Assembly: GCF_030908625.1 (NCBI RefSeq)
Contig: NZ_CP133133.1
Span: forward strand, 930,001 to 994,000
DNA length: 64,000 nucleotides
Origin: Paludicola sp. MB14-C6
Lineage (GTDB): Bacteria; Bacillota; Clostridia; Oscillospirales; Ruminococcaceae
Direction of reading: 5' to 3'
Below are positions 9,009-17,865 of the stretch, piece by piece. Each line of letters opens with the position of its first letter. Within the stretch, counting starts at the first letter, position 1. Both the position numbers and the translations under genes were made by a program. Below the pieces are notes generated by a model. That model was not told the origin of the DNA. It made no database searches and was given only the letters and a program-made list of their open reading frames with translations.

Positions 9009-9662
9009 ATGAGAACATACAAAATCTATCTGATTCGACACGGTTTAACGCAGGGAAATGTCGAAGGAAGGTATATAGGTAGAACAGATTTATCTCTTTG
9101 TGAAGATGGAATAAACGAAATCAAATCGTTATTAAATACCAGCGAATACCCAAATGTTGGAAGAGTGTATTCCAGTCCGATGCTTCGATGCATTGAAACG
9201 GCTCAGCTAATTTACCCTGGCTTCACACCAACTTTAATTGATAATTTACGAGAATATGATTTTGGTGAGTTTGAAAATAAAATCATTACTGACTTAATGC
9301 AAGATGAAAAATATATGCAGTGGATGGAACGCTCTTTGAAAGATGGCTTAAAAGGTGCAGAAAAGATGCCTGAATTTAATCAAAGAATTTTATCCGGCCT
9401 TGAAGAAATCATTATGGATATGATGAAATCAAAAATATCCGATGCGGCGTTAATTACTCATGGCGGTGTTATCATGCAGCTGCTTGCTATGTGTGGAATT
9501 CCGAAAAGGAAGCCAACTGAATGGGTTGTTGGTAATGGAAAGGGCTACACAATATTAGTTAACAGCTCACTTTGGTCTAATACAAAAGCTGTTGAAGTTT
9601 ATACTGCTGTACCATATACAAATGAGTTAATAGAACATAAAGCGGAAAATGAAGATGAATAG
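9009..9662 (+). CDS. Histidine phosphatase family protein (GpmB/CobC-like)
   Basis: Soluble phosphatase of the histidine phosphatase superfamily: the catalytic RHG lies in YLIRHGLTQGN near the N-terminus, and the second catalytic histidine in ALITHGGVIMQLL near residue 150. Start ATG 9009 is chosen because GAAAGGA lies nine bases upstream; an upstream in-frame ATG at 8979 lacks a ribosome site. Length of 217 residues is normal. Members act on phosphosugars, alpha-ribazole phosphate and others; no cobalamin genes are nearby, so the substrate is open. Confidence 0.85.
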   Translation: MRTYKIYLIRHGLTQGNVEGRYIGRTDLSLCEDGINEIKSLLNTSEYPNVGRVYSSPMLRCIETAQLIYPGFTPTLIDNLREYDFGEFENKIITDLMQDEKYMQWMERSLKDGLKGAEKMPEFNQRILSGLEEIIMDMMKSKISDAALITHGGVIMQLLAMCGIPKRKPTEWVVGNGKGYTILVNSSLWSNTKAVEVYTAVPYTNELIEHKAENEDE

Positions 9663-9777
9663 TTAAAATTTAATACAATTGAACTACTTTGCTATTCAAA
9701 CGATTTTGGTTATGAAGTTTATTCCGAACATGGATGAAAATGAAAAAAAAGAGTGTAAAAACAGCTGTCATGTGTGA

Positions 9778-9826
9778 TATAATAATAGCAAAGTCAAAAA
9801 TCAAACACCCACTTTGCACTTATAAT
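9778..9826 (+). promoter_or_regulatory. Probable promoter region of the proline operon
   Basis: Extended -10 (TG then TATAAT at 9778-9783), a 7-bp inverted repeat GCAAAGT / ACTTTGC (9788-9794 with 9811-9817), and a second TATAAT at 9821-9826. No T-box features are seen in the roughly 100-nt leader. Confidence 0.45.
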
Positions 9827-9926
9827 ATAAAATGAAGTAATACTTAAAAATTTCAATTCAAAAAGTATTCTACAGTATACTATATTGGAAATTACGGCTA
9901 TGCTAATTAAAAAAGGAGAAACCAGC

Positions 9927-10757
9927 GTGAAATTACATCAAATTGTTAAGCAGTCGGCGCAACGACTTAAATGTAACATTGGAAAAGCAATCGGTTTGCT
10001 TTTTCTGTTGAGTTTCGCCTATTTTACCGTTTTATTAGTGGAACAAGTTATTTCTATGGTGTTAAAACCAACACTTATAAACCCTGATATGACAATGAAT
10101 TTTTCAGGGAACACCTTGTTAATAACTTTAATTCCATTATCATTATATTTTATTTTAGTAAAACCCTTTCTATTAAATGTGAAAGGCTGGAATTATAAGT
10201 TAGTAACCGAAGATGTCCCATTGCAAGAAGCTGTAAACTATTTTGGCACATGGAAAAGCTATTGGCGTGCAGTTTGGTACAGCTTGATTAAATCAATTAT
10301 AATAACATTAATCTATGTTGGTCTGCTCGTCCCCGTTATGGCACTTTTAGTTGCATTGCGCGTGCAAATTGAAGTGCAGGGCGAAGTACTTGGATTGCTC
10401 TTTGCGATTCTATTTCTTCTAACAGGAGTGTTTTTCCTATTAGCAGTGGTATATGCTACTTATATTACCATTGGCTTTTTCTTTGCAGATTATATATATG
10501 TATCCGAAATTTCAACAAAACCATTTACGGCGTTTCGTATATCATTTCAGATTGCTAAAAATAAAAAAGGTTCTATTTTGGTTTTATGGCTTGCTATGTT
10601 ACCGTTATTCTTATTTTCTTGTTTTGTATTACCGGCAATCATATGCATTCCGCTTATCAATCTTATATTTGCTTTTTATGCAAAAGATAGAATTGCAAAC
10701 TATTTTACAGCAAAAAATGAATTAGATTCTTCAATTGAAATAGAAAGGGTTGGATAA
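9927..10757 (+). CDS. DUF975-like polytopic membrane protein
   Basis: About 276 residues with six hydrophobic segments. The N-terminus (LHQIVKQSAQRLKCNIGKAI) and the later segment with paired amphipathic and membrane helices resemble DUF975-type proteins, which have no known function. I start it at GTG 9927 because AAAGGAG lies eight bases upstream; an earlier TTG frame is less likely. It ends four bases before proB and is likely co-transcribed with proB-proA. Whether it has any role in proline metabolism or osmotic stress is not shown. Confidence 0.7.
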   Translation: MKLHQIVKQSAQRLKCNIGKAIGLLFLLSFAYFTVLLVEQVISMVLKPTLINPDMTMNFSGNTLLITLIPLSLYFILVKPFLLNVKGWNYKLVTEDVPLQEAVNYFGTWKSYWRAVWYSLIKSIIITLIYVGLLVPVMALLVALRVQIEVQGEVLGLLFAILFLLTGVFFLLAVVYATYITIGFFFADYIYVSEISTKPFTAFRISFQIAKNKKGSILVLWLAMLPLFLFSCFVLPAIICIPLINLIFAFYAKDRIANYFTAKNELDSSIEIERVG

Positions 10758-10761
10758 AATA

Positions 10762-11556
10762 ATGAGGTCTACAATTCGCAAGGCAAAAAGAATTGTTATA
10801 AAAGTTGGAACTTCCACGTTAGCACATAAAACAGGTATGTTAAATATAAGACGAGTTGAACAATTGATTAAAGTAATATCCGATTTAAAAAACTCTGGGA
10901 AAGAGATTGTGTTTGTTACATCAGGCGCAATTGGAGTTGGTGTTGGCAAGCTTGGACTATCGAAAAAGCCAACTGATATGCCAACCAAGCAAGCTTGTGC
11001 AGCTATTGGACAAGGTGAGTTAATGTATATATATGATAAGTACTTTACAGAATATAACCATAATGTTGCACAAGTTTTATTAACAAGAGATATTATTGAA
11101 TCAGAAAAGCGAAAAGAGAATGTAATAAACACATTTCAACGCTTACTGGAGTTATCCGTTATTCCTATTGTAAACGAAAATGATACTGTTTCTGTTGATG
11201 AAATTGAATTTGGTGATAACGACACACTTTCCGCTATCGTTGGAGATTTGGTAGATGCTGATTTGTTGATTATTCTTTCAGATATTGATGGATTATATGA
11301 TGCAGATCCTCATAAAAACAAAGATGCCAAGCTCATTCATGAAGTTAAGGAAATTAACGATTATATTATTGGGTTAGCAGGTGGAGAAGGTAGTGCGCTT
11401 GGTACAGGTGGTATGCAAACCAAAATTCATGCTGCACAATACTGCTTTGAATCCAAAATACCTATGGCAATTTTAAATGGAAGCAACCCAAATAACCTTT
11501 ATGATCTATTAGAAGGTAAACCGATCGGAACGGTTTTTTACTGTGATAACAAATAA
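10762..11556 (+). CDS. proB: Glutamate 5-kinase
   Basis: Phosphorylates glutamate to gamma-glutamyl phosphate, the first step of proline synthesis. The amino acid kinase fold shows VIKVGTSTLA at the N-terminus, VTSGAIGVG, and VNENDTVSVDE in the middle, and GGMQTKIHAA toward the end. At 264 residues it lacks the C-terminal PUA domain of the enterobacterial enzyme, as many Firmicutes forms do. ATG 10762 is preferred to a TTG at 10750 that touches the ribosome site. Followed 30 bp later by proA. Confidence 0.95.
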   Translation: MRSTIRKAKRIVIKVGTSTLAHKTGMLNIRRVEQLIKVISDLKNSGKEIVFVTSGAIGVGVGKLGLSKKPTDMPTKQACAAIGQGELMYIYDKYFTEYNHNVAQVLLTRDIIESEKRKENVINTFQRLLELSVIPIVNENDTVSVDEIEFGDNDTLSAIVGDLVDADLLIILSDIDGLYDADPHKNKDAKLIHEVKEINDYIIGLAGGEGSALGTGGMQTKIHAAQYCFESKIPMAILNGSNPNNLYDLLEGKPIGTVFYCDNK

Positions 11557-11586
11557 AAATAAAAATTCAGCATAAAGGAGAAACGT

Positions 11587-12834
11587 ATGTCATACATATT
11601 GGAATTAGCTCAGAAAACAAAACAAGCACAAAAAGACATAGCGAAGGCTACTATTGAGCAAAAGCAAAAGCTGCTTTATGCAATTGCAGACAGCTTAATT
11701 GCTAACATTGAGCAAATATTAAACGCCAATGAGATTGATTTAAGCCATGCAAAAGACAATAATATCTCTGAAACCATGCAAGATCGTCTACGATTAACAA
11801 CACAACGCATAGAAGCAATGGCAAATGGCGTTAGAAAAGTGGCTATGCTGCCCGATCCAATCAATGAAGTAATAGAAGGCAGAACATTAGCCAATGGCTT
11901 GGAAATTAAAAAAATACGAGTTCCTTTGGGTGTAATAGGTATTATTTATGAATCTCGCCCAAATGTAACCGTTGATGCGGCGGCACTTTGTTTGAAAGCC
12001 TCTAATGCAGTTGTTTTACGAGGCGGTAAAGAAGCAATTCATACTAACATTGCTTTAGCAAAAGTGATGAAAAATGCAATTGCTAATCAAGGCTTTCATC
12101 CTGATATTGTTTCAATTGTTGAAGATACTTCAAGAGAAGTATCCACCCAAATGATGCAGTTAAATGGTGTGATTGATGTTTTAATTCCACGAGGCGGAGC
12201 CGGTTTGATTCAAGCTGTTGTAAAGAATGCAACCATCCCTGTAATTGAAACGGGAGTTGGAAATTGTCATGTATATATTGACAACGAAGCAGATTTGCAA
12301 ATGGGTGCACAAATAGTGTATAATGCTAAAGTAAGCAGACCATCCGTATGCAATGCGTGTGAAAGCCTGCTTGTGCATAAAGATGTAGCAAATAAATTCT
12401 TACCTATGGTAAAAGCATTACTTGATCAAAACAATGTAAAGTTGCTTGGCTGCGATAAAACAAAACATATTCTGGGCGATTGCGTTATACCTGCAACGGA
12501 TGAAGATTATGCAACTGAATTTTTAGATTATATTTTGTCTATTAAGGTAGTAGATTCTTTAAATGAAGCAATAACGCATATTCAAACTTATACAACACAT
12601 CACTCAGAAGCAATTGTAACAAATAATATACGCAATGCGAACCAATTTACAAGTGAAATAGATGCGGCTGCGGTTTATGTGAATGCATCTACTCGCTTTA
12701 CAGATGGAGAAGAATTTGGATTAGGTGCTGAAATTGGCATTTCAACGCAAAAGCTACATGCACGAGGTCCGATGGGATTAAAAGAATTGACTTCAATGAA
12801 ATATATCATTATCGGAAATGGAAATGTAAGATAG
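11587..12834 (+). CDS. proA: Gamma-glutamyl phosphate reductase
   Basis: NADPH-dependent reductase converting gamma-glutamyl phosphate to glutamate-5-semialdehyde, which cyclises on the way to proline. The aldehyde dehydrogenase fold is evident: GVIGIIYESRPNVTVDAA near residue 115, the catalytic cysteine region PSVCNACESLLVH near 255, and EFGLGAEIGISTQKLHARGP at the C-terminal end. The length of 415 residues is typical, and AAAGGAG precedes the start. proC is not in the window. Confidence 0.97.
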   Translation: MSYILELAQKTKQAQKDIAKATIEQKQKLLYAIADSLIANIEQILNANEIDLSHAKDNNISETMQDRLRLTTQRIEAMANGVRKVAMLPDPINEVIEGRTLANGLEIKKIRVPLGVIGIIYESRPNVTVDAAALCLKASNAVVLRGGKEAIHTNIALAKVMKNAIANQGFHPDIVSIVEDTSREVSTQMMQLNGVIDVLIPRGGAGLIQAVVKNATIPVIETGVGNCHVYIDNEADLQMGAQIVYNAKVSRPSVCNACESLLVHKDVANKFLPMVKALLDQNNVKLLGCDKTKHILGDCVIPATDEDYATEFLDYILSIKVVDSLNEAITHIQTYTTHHSEAIVTNNIRNANQFTSEIDAAAVYVNASTRFTDGEEFGLGAEIGISTQKLHARGPMGLKELTSMKYIIIGNGNVR

Positions 12835-12847
12835 GAGGGAAAGAAAG

Positions 12848-14056
12848 ATGGCAGAAGAAAAGAAAAAGAAGGATAACAATTTAGATGCGATTCTTTCCGA
12901 AATTAACGAAACAATTCGCAAAGATGCAAAGAAAGTTGAATCTGAAGAAAAAGTAGAAACTCAATCAGCTACTGTTACTGAGCCAAATGAAAATAAGGAA
13001 GCGAAGCCGCCGCAATCGACTAATGCAAAAGGCAAAAATAAGAATAAGAATTCTGTAATTGAAGCCACAAAGAATACTTCTTTAGGAAAAGATTTAAATG
13101 AGGATTCTTCAAAAGAAAGCCGTTCTGCTCGCTTTATTGAAGTTACTTCATCAGAAATGGAAGGACAACAAGAACCTGAAATTATTATAGAGAAAAAAAC
13201 GACCGAACATTTTCATGATGAAGTTTCTCGTTCGAAAAATCCTCAAATCCAAAAATTAAAAAGCAAAAAATCAAACCGTTCAAAAAGACAAAAGCGAGTT
13301 GCGTTAATTGGTGGCGTTATGTCTCTATTTTGTATCATTGGCGTAATTGCAAGCGTATGGGGACTCATTCGATTTACAAATGGAGTAATCAACAACACCT
13401 CACAAAAAGAAGAGCTTGCAAAAGAAATCTTTCCTTTTGTAATTATTGATATTCCTGAGTTCGATAACCCAACAAAACTCGATAATTCAGCAATTATATC
13501 ATCAGCAATTTGGGAATTTATTATTGATGAACCGAATAAAGCTAAATATGATAAAGATGATTTAGGCTGTATTTATGTACCCGCAATTGATATTGAGCCT
13601 TATATTCGCCGCTTATATGGTAACAATGTAAAGATAAAGCATCAAACAGTTGATGATACGAGTGTACAAATGAACTATGATGAACAAAGTAAAATGTATT
13701 CCATAGAGTCAACACCTAAGTTTTTACCATATCGTCCAAGAGTCGATAAAATTACAAAATCAGGTGATATTCTTACCCTAAAAGTAAGTTATGTTATGCC
13801 AAATGCGATGTGGGACTTTAAGACTAAAGGCAAAGTGGAACAAGTTGGTAAAACAATGCAATACAAAGTGAAAAAGATTAAAACAGGTTATCAGCTTCTT
13901 TCAGTAAAACTATTATCAGTTGAAGGTATCAGCTCTTCTAATGCGGCATCATCCACGAAAAAAGAGCAAACAGAAGAAACTCCTTCTGAAGGAACGACCT
14001 CTAATGGTGAGGCGAGCCAAACCCAAAAGCAAGAAACAAGCAGCACAAAAGAATAA
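12848..14056 (+). CDS. Single-pass membrane protein of unknown function
   Basis: Not recognised. 402 residues: a highly charged, Lys/Glu-rich disordered N-terminus (1-150), one membrane helix (about 151-174, VALIGGVMSLFCIIGVIASV), an extracytoplasmic globular part (about 190-365) and a Ser/Thr/Glu-rich tail. The basic cluster just before the helix suggests an N-in, C-out orientation. A clear GGAGGGAAAGAAAG ribosome site lies 13 bp after proA, so it belongs to the same transcript; the cyclophilin gene follows at 31 bp. Function unknown; the topology resembles sporulation or envelope accessory proteins but that is only an impression. Confidence 0.75.
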   Translation: MAEEKKKKDNNLDAILSEINETIRKDAKKVESEEKVETQSATVTEPNENKEAKPPQSTNAKGKNKNKNSVIEATKNTSLGKDLNEDSSKESRSARFIEVTSSEMEGQQEPEIIIEKKTTEHFHDEVSRSKNPQIQKLKSKKSNRSKRQKRVALIGGVMSLFCIIGVIASVWGLIRFTNGVINNTSQKEELAKEIFPFVIIDIPEFDNPTKLDNSAIISSAIWEFIIDEPNKAKYDKDDLGCIYVPAIDIEPYIRRLYGNNVKIKHQTVDDTSVQMNYDEQSKMYSIESTPKFLPYRPRVDKITKSGDILTLKVSYVMPNAMWDFKTKGKVEQVGKTMQYKVKKIKTGYQLLSVKLLSVEGISSSNAASSTKKEQTEETPSEGTTSNGEASQTQKQETSSTKE

Positions 14057-14086
14057 TATATATGATATTAGAATGGAGAATATAGA

Positions 14087-14608
14087 ATGCAAAATCCAAT
14101 CGTAACAATTGAAATGCAAAATGGCGACAAAATCAAAATTGAGCTTTACCCTGAAATCGCACCAAACACAGTAAAAAACTTTATTTCTTTAGTACAAGAT
14201 GGATTCTATGACGGTGTTATTTTTCATCGTGTAATCAGAGGATTTATGATTCAAGGCGGCGATCCGAATGGTACAGGAATGGGCGGTCCAGGCTACAGTA
14301 TCAAAGGTGAATTTAAAGGGAATGGAATCGACAATACATTAAAACACACAAGAGGCGTAATTTCTATGGCTAGATCAGGTCATCCAGATAGTGCCGGCTC
14401 TCAATTCTTTATTATGCACCAAGATGCACCACATTTAGATGGTCAATATGCTGCTTTTGGAAAGGTAACGGAAGGAATTGAAGTTGTCGATAAAATTGCT
14501 GATGTTGTAACTGATTATGCTGATAAACCGGCTCAAGATCAAATTATGAAGATCGTTACTGTTGAAACTTTCGGAGTAGAATATGATCAACCGGTAAAAA
14601 GAAAATAA
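14087..14608 (+). CDS. ppiB: Cyclophilin-type peptidyl-prolyl isomerase
   Basis: Cytoplasmic cyclophilin that speeds prolyl cis-trans isomerisation during folding. The core signature FHRVIRGFMIQGGDPNGTG and the SQFFIM and LDGQYAAFGKV segments are present; 173 residues with no signal peptide. GGAGAATATAG precedes the ATG. Last gene of the proline operon, ended by a strong hairpin. Confidence 0.93.
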   Translation: MQNPIVTIEMQNGDKIKIELYPEIAPNTVKNFISLVQDGFYDGVIFHRVIRGFMIQGGDPNGTGMGGPGYSIKGEFKGNGIDNTLKHTRGVISMARSGHPDSAGSQFFIMHQDAPHLDGQYAAFGKVTEGIEVVDKIADVVTDYADKPAQDQIMKIVTVETFGVEYDQPVKRK

Positions 14609-14620
14609 GTAATGATTTTT

Positions 14621-14662
14621 AAAGGTGTGTATTGGCCGCAACCAATACACACCTTTATTTTG
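14621..14662. terminator. Bidirectional terminator after ppiB
   Basis: Perfect 15-bp stem (14621-14635 with 14642-14656, AAAGGTGTGTATTGG and its complement) followed by ATTTTGATAATTTTTTC. It lies between convergent genes. Confidence 0.88.
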
Positions 14663-14679
14663 ATAATTTTTTCTTTTAT

Positions 14680-15279
14680 TTAAGTATTTCTTAAATGAAC
14701 ATAGTCATCTACAAATTGATTTCCGCAACGAGATAGTTCCCCCATTACACGTTGGACTCCATATTCAGTAGTAAACCAATTGTCTTTACAAATGTCATAA
14801 CATATAATAGGAACTACCAAAAACTCTGTTTTAGGAAATGCAAGCTGATAAAACATTAAACTCCTTCTTGCGTGAAAGGATTTACAAATAAGAATTGCTT
14901 TACTAATTTTATATTGCATCTCGTCCACTTTTTTCCTAGCATAAAATGCATTTTGGCGAGTATATCCCGAACGATTTTCTCCTGTTATTGCTTCAATTGG
15001 AACGCCATTCTTTAAAAGAACATCCATAAAAAAATCAAATTCAGTCTTATAATCTTCTGAATAGATATTCCTCTTTGCTTTAGGCCCTGGAAATTTACCA
15101 GTTTTTATGCTTACACCCCCGCCGACGAAAATGAGCGGTGCATAACCACACTTCCACAATTCTGCTGCTTTTTCGCCTAATTCAGGGTTAGAACCACCGA
15201 TGACCATAATTGCATCACATTTTTGAGGTTCATTTTCCACAAAAATAAAGTCAGTTATTGCTTTTACTGATTGATTCAC
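14680..15279 (-). CDS. DUF218 (YdcF/ElyC-like) protein
   Basis: About 200 residues with the DUF218 core: CDAIMVIGGSNPELGEKAAEL at the N-terminus, a TRQNAFYARK segment, and ILICKSFHARRSLMFYQ toward the C-terminus. Family members are implicated in envelope or vancomycin-resistance phenotypes or in cofactor binding, without a settled activity. No signal peptide is visible, so it is probably cytoplasmic. The start is uncertain: GTG 15279 has a possible AGG site, while TTG 15294 gives five more residues. A second DUF218 domain occurs at 56287-57678, fused to an HD domain. Confidence 0.78.
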   Translation of the reverse strand: MNQSVKAITDFIFVENEPQKCDAIMVIGGSNPELGEKAAELWKCGYAPLIFVGGGVSIKTGKFPGPKAKRNIYSEDYKTEFDFFMDVLLKNGVPIEAITGENRSGYTRQNAFYARKKVDEMQYKISKAILICKSFHARRSLMFYQLAFPKTEFLVVPIICYDICKDNWFTTEYGVQRVMGELSRCGNQFVDDYVHLRNT

Positions 15280-15358
15280 AAAATCGCCTACCAATATAAT
15301 TACTGTTCAGGAATTAAAATAGAAAATAGCATTTTAGGGAGTTAACCAAGAGATAATT

Positions 15359-16504
15359 TTACTGTTCAACTACCATAGCACGAGAGCCTATTTTTTGATA
15401 AGAATCCATAAAAGATGTACGTTTACATTGAATCTTTCCTTTTAAAGGATCTGCAATATAAATAAACTGTTCATCGTATCCATACAAAACAACACAGTGT
15501 AAATTCAAAAATGGCACATGAACATCACCGTTATCATTCATAATCCACTTGGATGGTTCATAGGTAACAGGATCTCCCATTGATAGTGTTGTAAATGCAA
15601 TGACAGGACGTCCGGCATCAAGATGTGATAATAGTTGTTGTTCGTTAGAACCTGTAATGTCGGTTCCATGGTAAGATGCCTGAATTGCAGTTAAAATTGA
15701 ATTAGATGCCTTAACGAGTGGTGCGGCAAAGCAATAATAGCCACCACTTCGATATCTTGGATTTCCACAGTATACAACGTTTGGATCACCGCACACACGT
15801 TGCTTGTTTACATCATGAAATTCTATTTTAGGAAGATAATCATCTGATAAAATACATTTATCAACCGGCAAACCTAAAAAGTTTAATACAATTGCAAGCG
15901 ATGTAATCTCGCAGCCGTTTGGCAATTCAGGATTTTGAAGAATATTTTCAACGGGAAGTTCTACAATTGCTTTCGGCATTAATGAGCTATATTCAGCTTG
16001 TTCCTCGGCCAAACGTGCTTCTTGGGATTTAATAACAGATGAAAGACGACTTCGCTCTTTTCGTTCAGCCTCTAAACGTGCTTTTTCTTCTTTTGCACGT
16101 TGTTGCTCTTTACGAATGGCTTCTAGCCTAGCTTTTTCTTTACGAATACGTTCTTCCTCAGCCTTTTTTCTTGCTTCTTCAGCAATTCGTTCTTGTTCTT
16201 TTTTGAGTTCAACTTTTTTCTCAGCTTCAGCTTCACGCTTTGCATCTTCTTTACCACGTACATTTGCTTCTTCTTTCAGCTTTTCTTGTTCTTGCTCATA
16301 TAGCATTTGATATTCTGATTCCGCTTTTCGACTCGCAATAGCTGCAGCAGCAACTGCTTCTTTCTTTTTAGCGGAAGTGATTACTACAGTTACGATTACA
16401 GCAGTGCAGCAAAGAAGGGCCACTATACCAATGATAATATAAGATAATGGCTTCAGTTTAAATTTTGATTTACGCTTTTTAGCGTGTTGTGCTTGAATGT
16501 CCAT
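15359..16504 (-). CDS. Membrane-anchored C39-like peptidase with coiled coil
   Basis: 381 residues. A cytoplasmic basic N-terminus is followed by one membrane helix (about 20-46), then a long Lys/Glu/Arg-rich coiled coil (about 60-170) and a C-terminal C39-like cysteine peptidase domain. The likely nucleophile lies in LPNGCEITSLAIVLNFLG, the histidine in LHCVVLYGYDE, and the third residue in IADPLKG. It resembles YvpB-type secreted Firmicutes proteins. ATG 16504 is used because GCGAGG lies just upstream. Probably displayed outside the membrane on a stalk. Target proteins are unknown. Confidence 0.8.
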   Translation of the reverse strand: MDIQAQHAKKRKSKFKLKPLSYIIIGIVALLCCTAVIVTVVITSAKKKEAVAAAAIASRKAESEYQMLYEQEQEKLKEEANVRGKEDAKREAEAEKKVELKKEQERIAEEARKKAEEERIRKEKARLEAIRKEQQRAKEEKARLEAERKERSRLSSVIKSQEARLAEEQAEYSSLMPKAIVELPVENILQNPELPNGCEITSLAIVLNFLGLPVDKCILSDDYLPKIEFHDVNKQRVCGDPNVVYCGNPRYRSGGYYCFAAPLVKASNSILTAIQASYHGTDITGSNEQQLLSHLDAGRPVIAFTTLSMGDPVTYEPSKWIMNDNGDVHVPFLNLHCVVLYGYDEQFIYIADPLKGKIQCKRTSFMDSYQKIGSRAMVVEQ

Positions 16505-16758
16505 AATTATGCCTCGCAAATAAAAAATTAAACGGTATTTCAATGCAAAATAACTAAGATATGCTTATAAAATATCGAATGTAAAATATACACCATAAAT
16601 TTATGTAATTTAACATAAAAAATATGGTAAATTTATTATATCATATGTAAAGTATTTCTTCAACTTTTTATAGACAATTCAAAAATTATTCAATAAGACC
16701 TCTATTTTTGGCAATTCGTGCCGATAATAATATAAGAAACAAAAAGAGTGTGAAAAAT

Positions 16759-17643
16759 ATGATTCAATCATGTCAGCTATGTCCAAGAAAATGTAAAACT
16801 GATCGCACCAGAAATCATGGATTTTGTGGCGGTGGAGCTTCAATAAAAGTTGCACGTGCGGCCTTACATTACTGGGAAGAACCATGTATCAGCGGCAACA
16901 ATGGCTCAGGTACTGTGTTTTTTTCAGGATGCTGCCTTCAATGCTGTTTTTGCCAAAACTACAAAATCAGTGCTGAAAATTACGGTAAAGAAATTTCAAT
17001 AGAAAGACTATCGCAAATTTTCTTGGAATTACAAAGTCAAGGTGCTCATAACATAAACCTTGTCAACCCGACACATTATGTACCTTGGATAATCAAAGCA
17101 ATAGAACTTGTCAAACATCAATTGAAAATTCCTATTGTTTATAACTCAGGTGGATATGAAACAATAGATACAATAAATAAACTAAATGGTTATATCGATA
17201 TTTATTTACCCGACTTGAAATATTATGACTCTGCTCGTTCTGAGCGATATTCAAACGCAAAGAACTATTTTGATGTGGCATCAAAAGCTATTAAAGCAAT
17301 GCTTGAACAAGTTGGAAAACCCCAATTTGATGAAAATGGTATTATGCAAAAAGGGGTAATCATTCGGCATATGGTTATGCCAAAAGGATATAAAGACTCC
17401 ATTGCTATTTTCGATTGGATTGCCACTCATTTTTCTAAAAATGAAATTCTAATCAGCTTGATGAGTCAGTATACTCCATTTTACAAGAGCAATGAATTTC
17501 CTGAAATTAACCGAAGAATTTTTTCTTATGAATATCATAAAGTTTTAGATAAAGTGAACGATTATCAATTAGAGGGCTTTTTACAGGAAAAATCATCAGC
17601 CAAAGAAGAATATACCCCAACCTTTGAATTACAAGGTATTTAA
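16759..17643 (+). CDS. Radical SAM protein of the PflX type
   Basis: The radical SAM cluster motif CxxxCxxC is present as C-CLQ-C-CF-C within SGCCLQCCFCQNYKIS. An N-terminal cysteine set CQLCPRKCKTDR and GFCGGG precedes it, the hallmark of the PflX/COG1313 group related to pyruvate formate-lyase activating enzymes. Length of about 294 residues is normal. The start at 16759 is the first ATG upstream of the cysteine motif; the ribosome site is weak. No formate lyase or other glycyl-radical enzyme is adjacent, so its substrate is unknown. Monocistronic and divergent from the C39-like gene. Confidence 0.85.
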   Translation: MIQSCQLCPRKCKTDRTRNHGFCGGGASIKVARAALHYWEEPCISGNNGSGTVFFSGCCLQCCFCQNYKISAENYGKEISIERLSQIFLELQSQGAHNINLVNPTHYVPWIIKAIELVKHQLKIPIVYNSGGYETIDTINKLNGYIDIYLPDLKYYDSARSERYSNAKNYFDVASKAIKAMLEQVGKPQFDENGIMQKGVIIRHMVMPKGYKDSIAIFDWIATHFSKNEILISLMSQYTPFYKSNEFPEINRRIFSYEYHKVLDKVNDYQLEGFLQEKSSAKEEYTPTFELQGI

Positions 17644-17865
17644 TGGGATGAGTTCATGGGCAAGCCCACAATTTTTTCGACTTTATTTTGTTTAAAACGA
17701 CAAATTTTTATATATTATTAACATTTTTTTAGGAATGTATTTACATATAAGCTGAAAAGAGGTACACTAACATAAATATCAATTAATAACAAACGCGTTA
17801 TAATATTGACTTTTATTATAAATCAATATCAAAAATAATTGTAGTTATTTAGGGAGGATATGGCA

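Noticed and set aside
10731..11132. 133-codon antisense frame over proB
   Set aside because: The sense frame is an unambiguous glutamate kinase.
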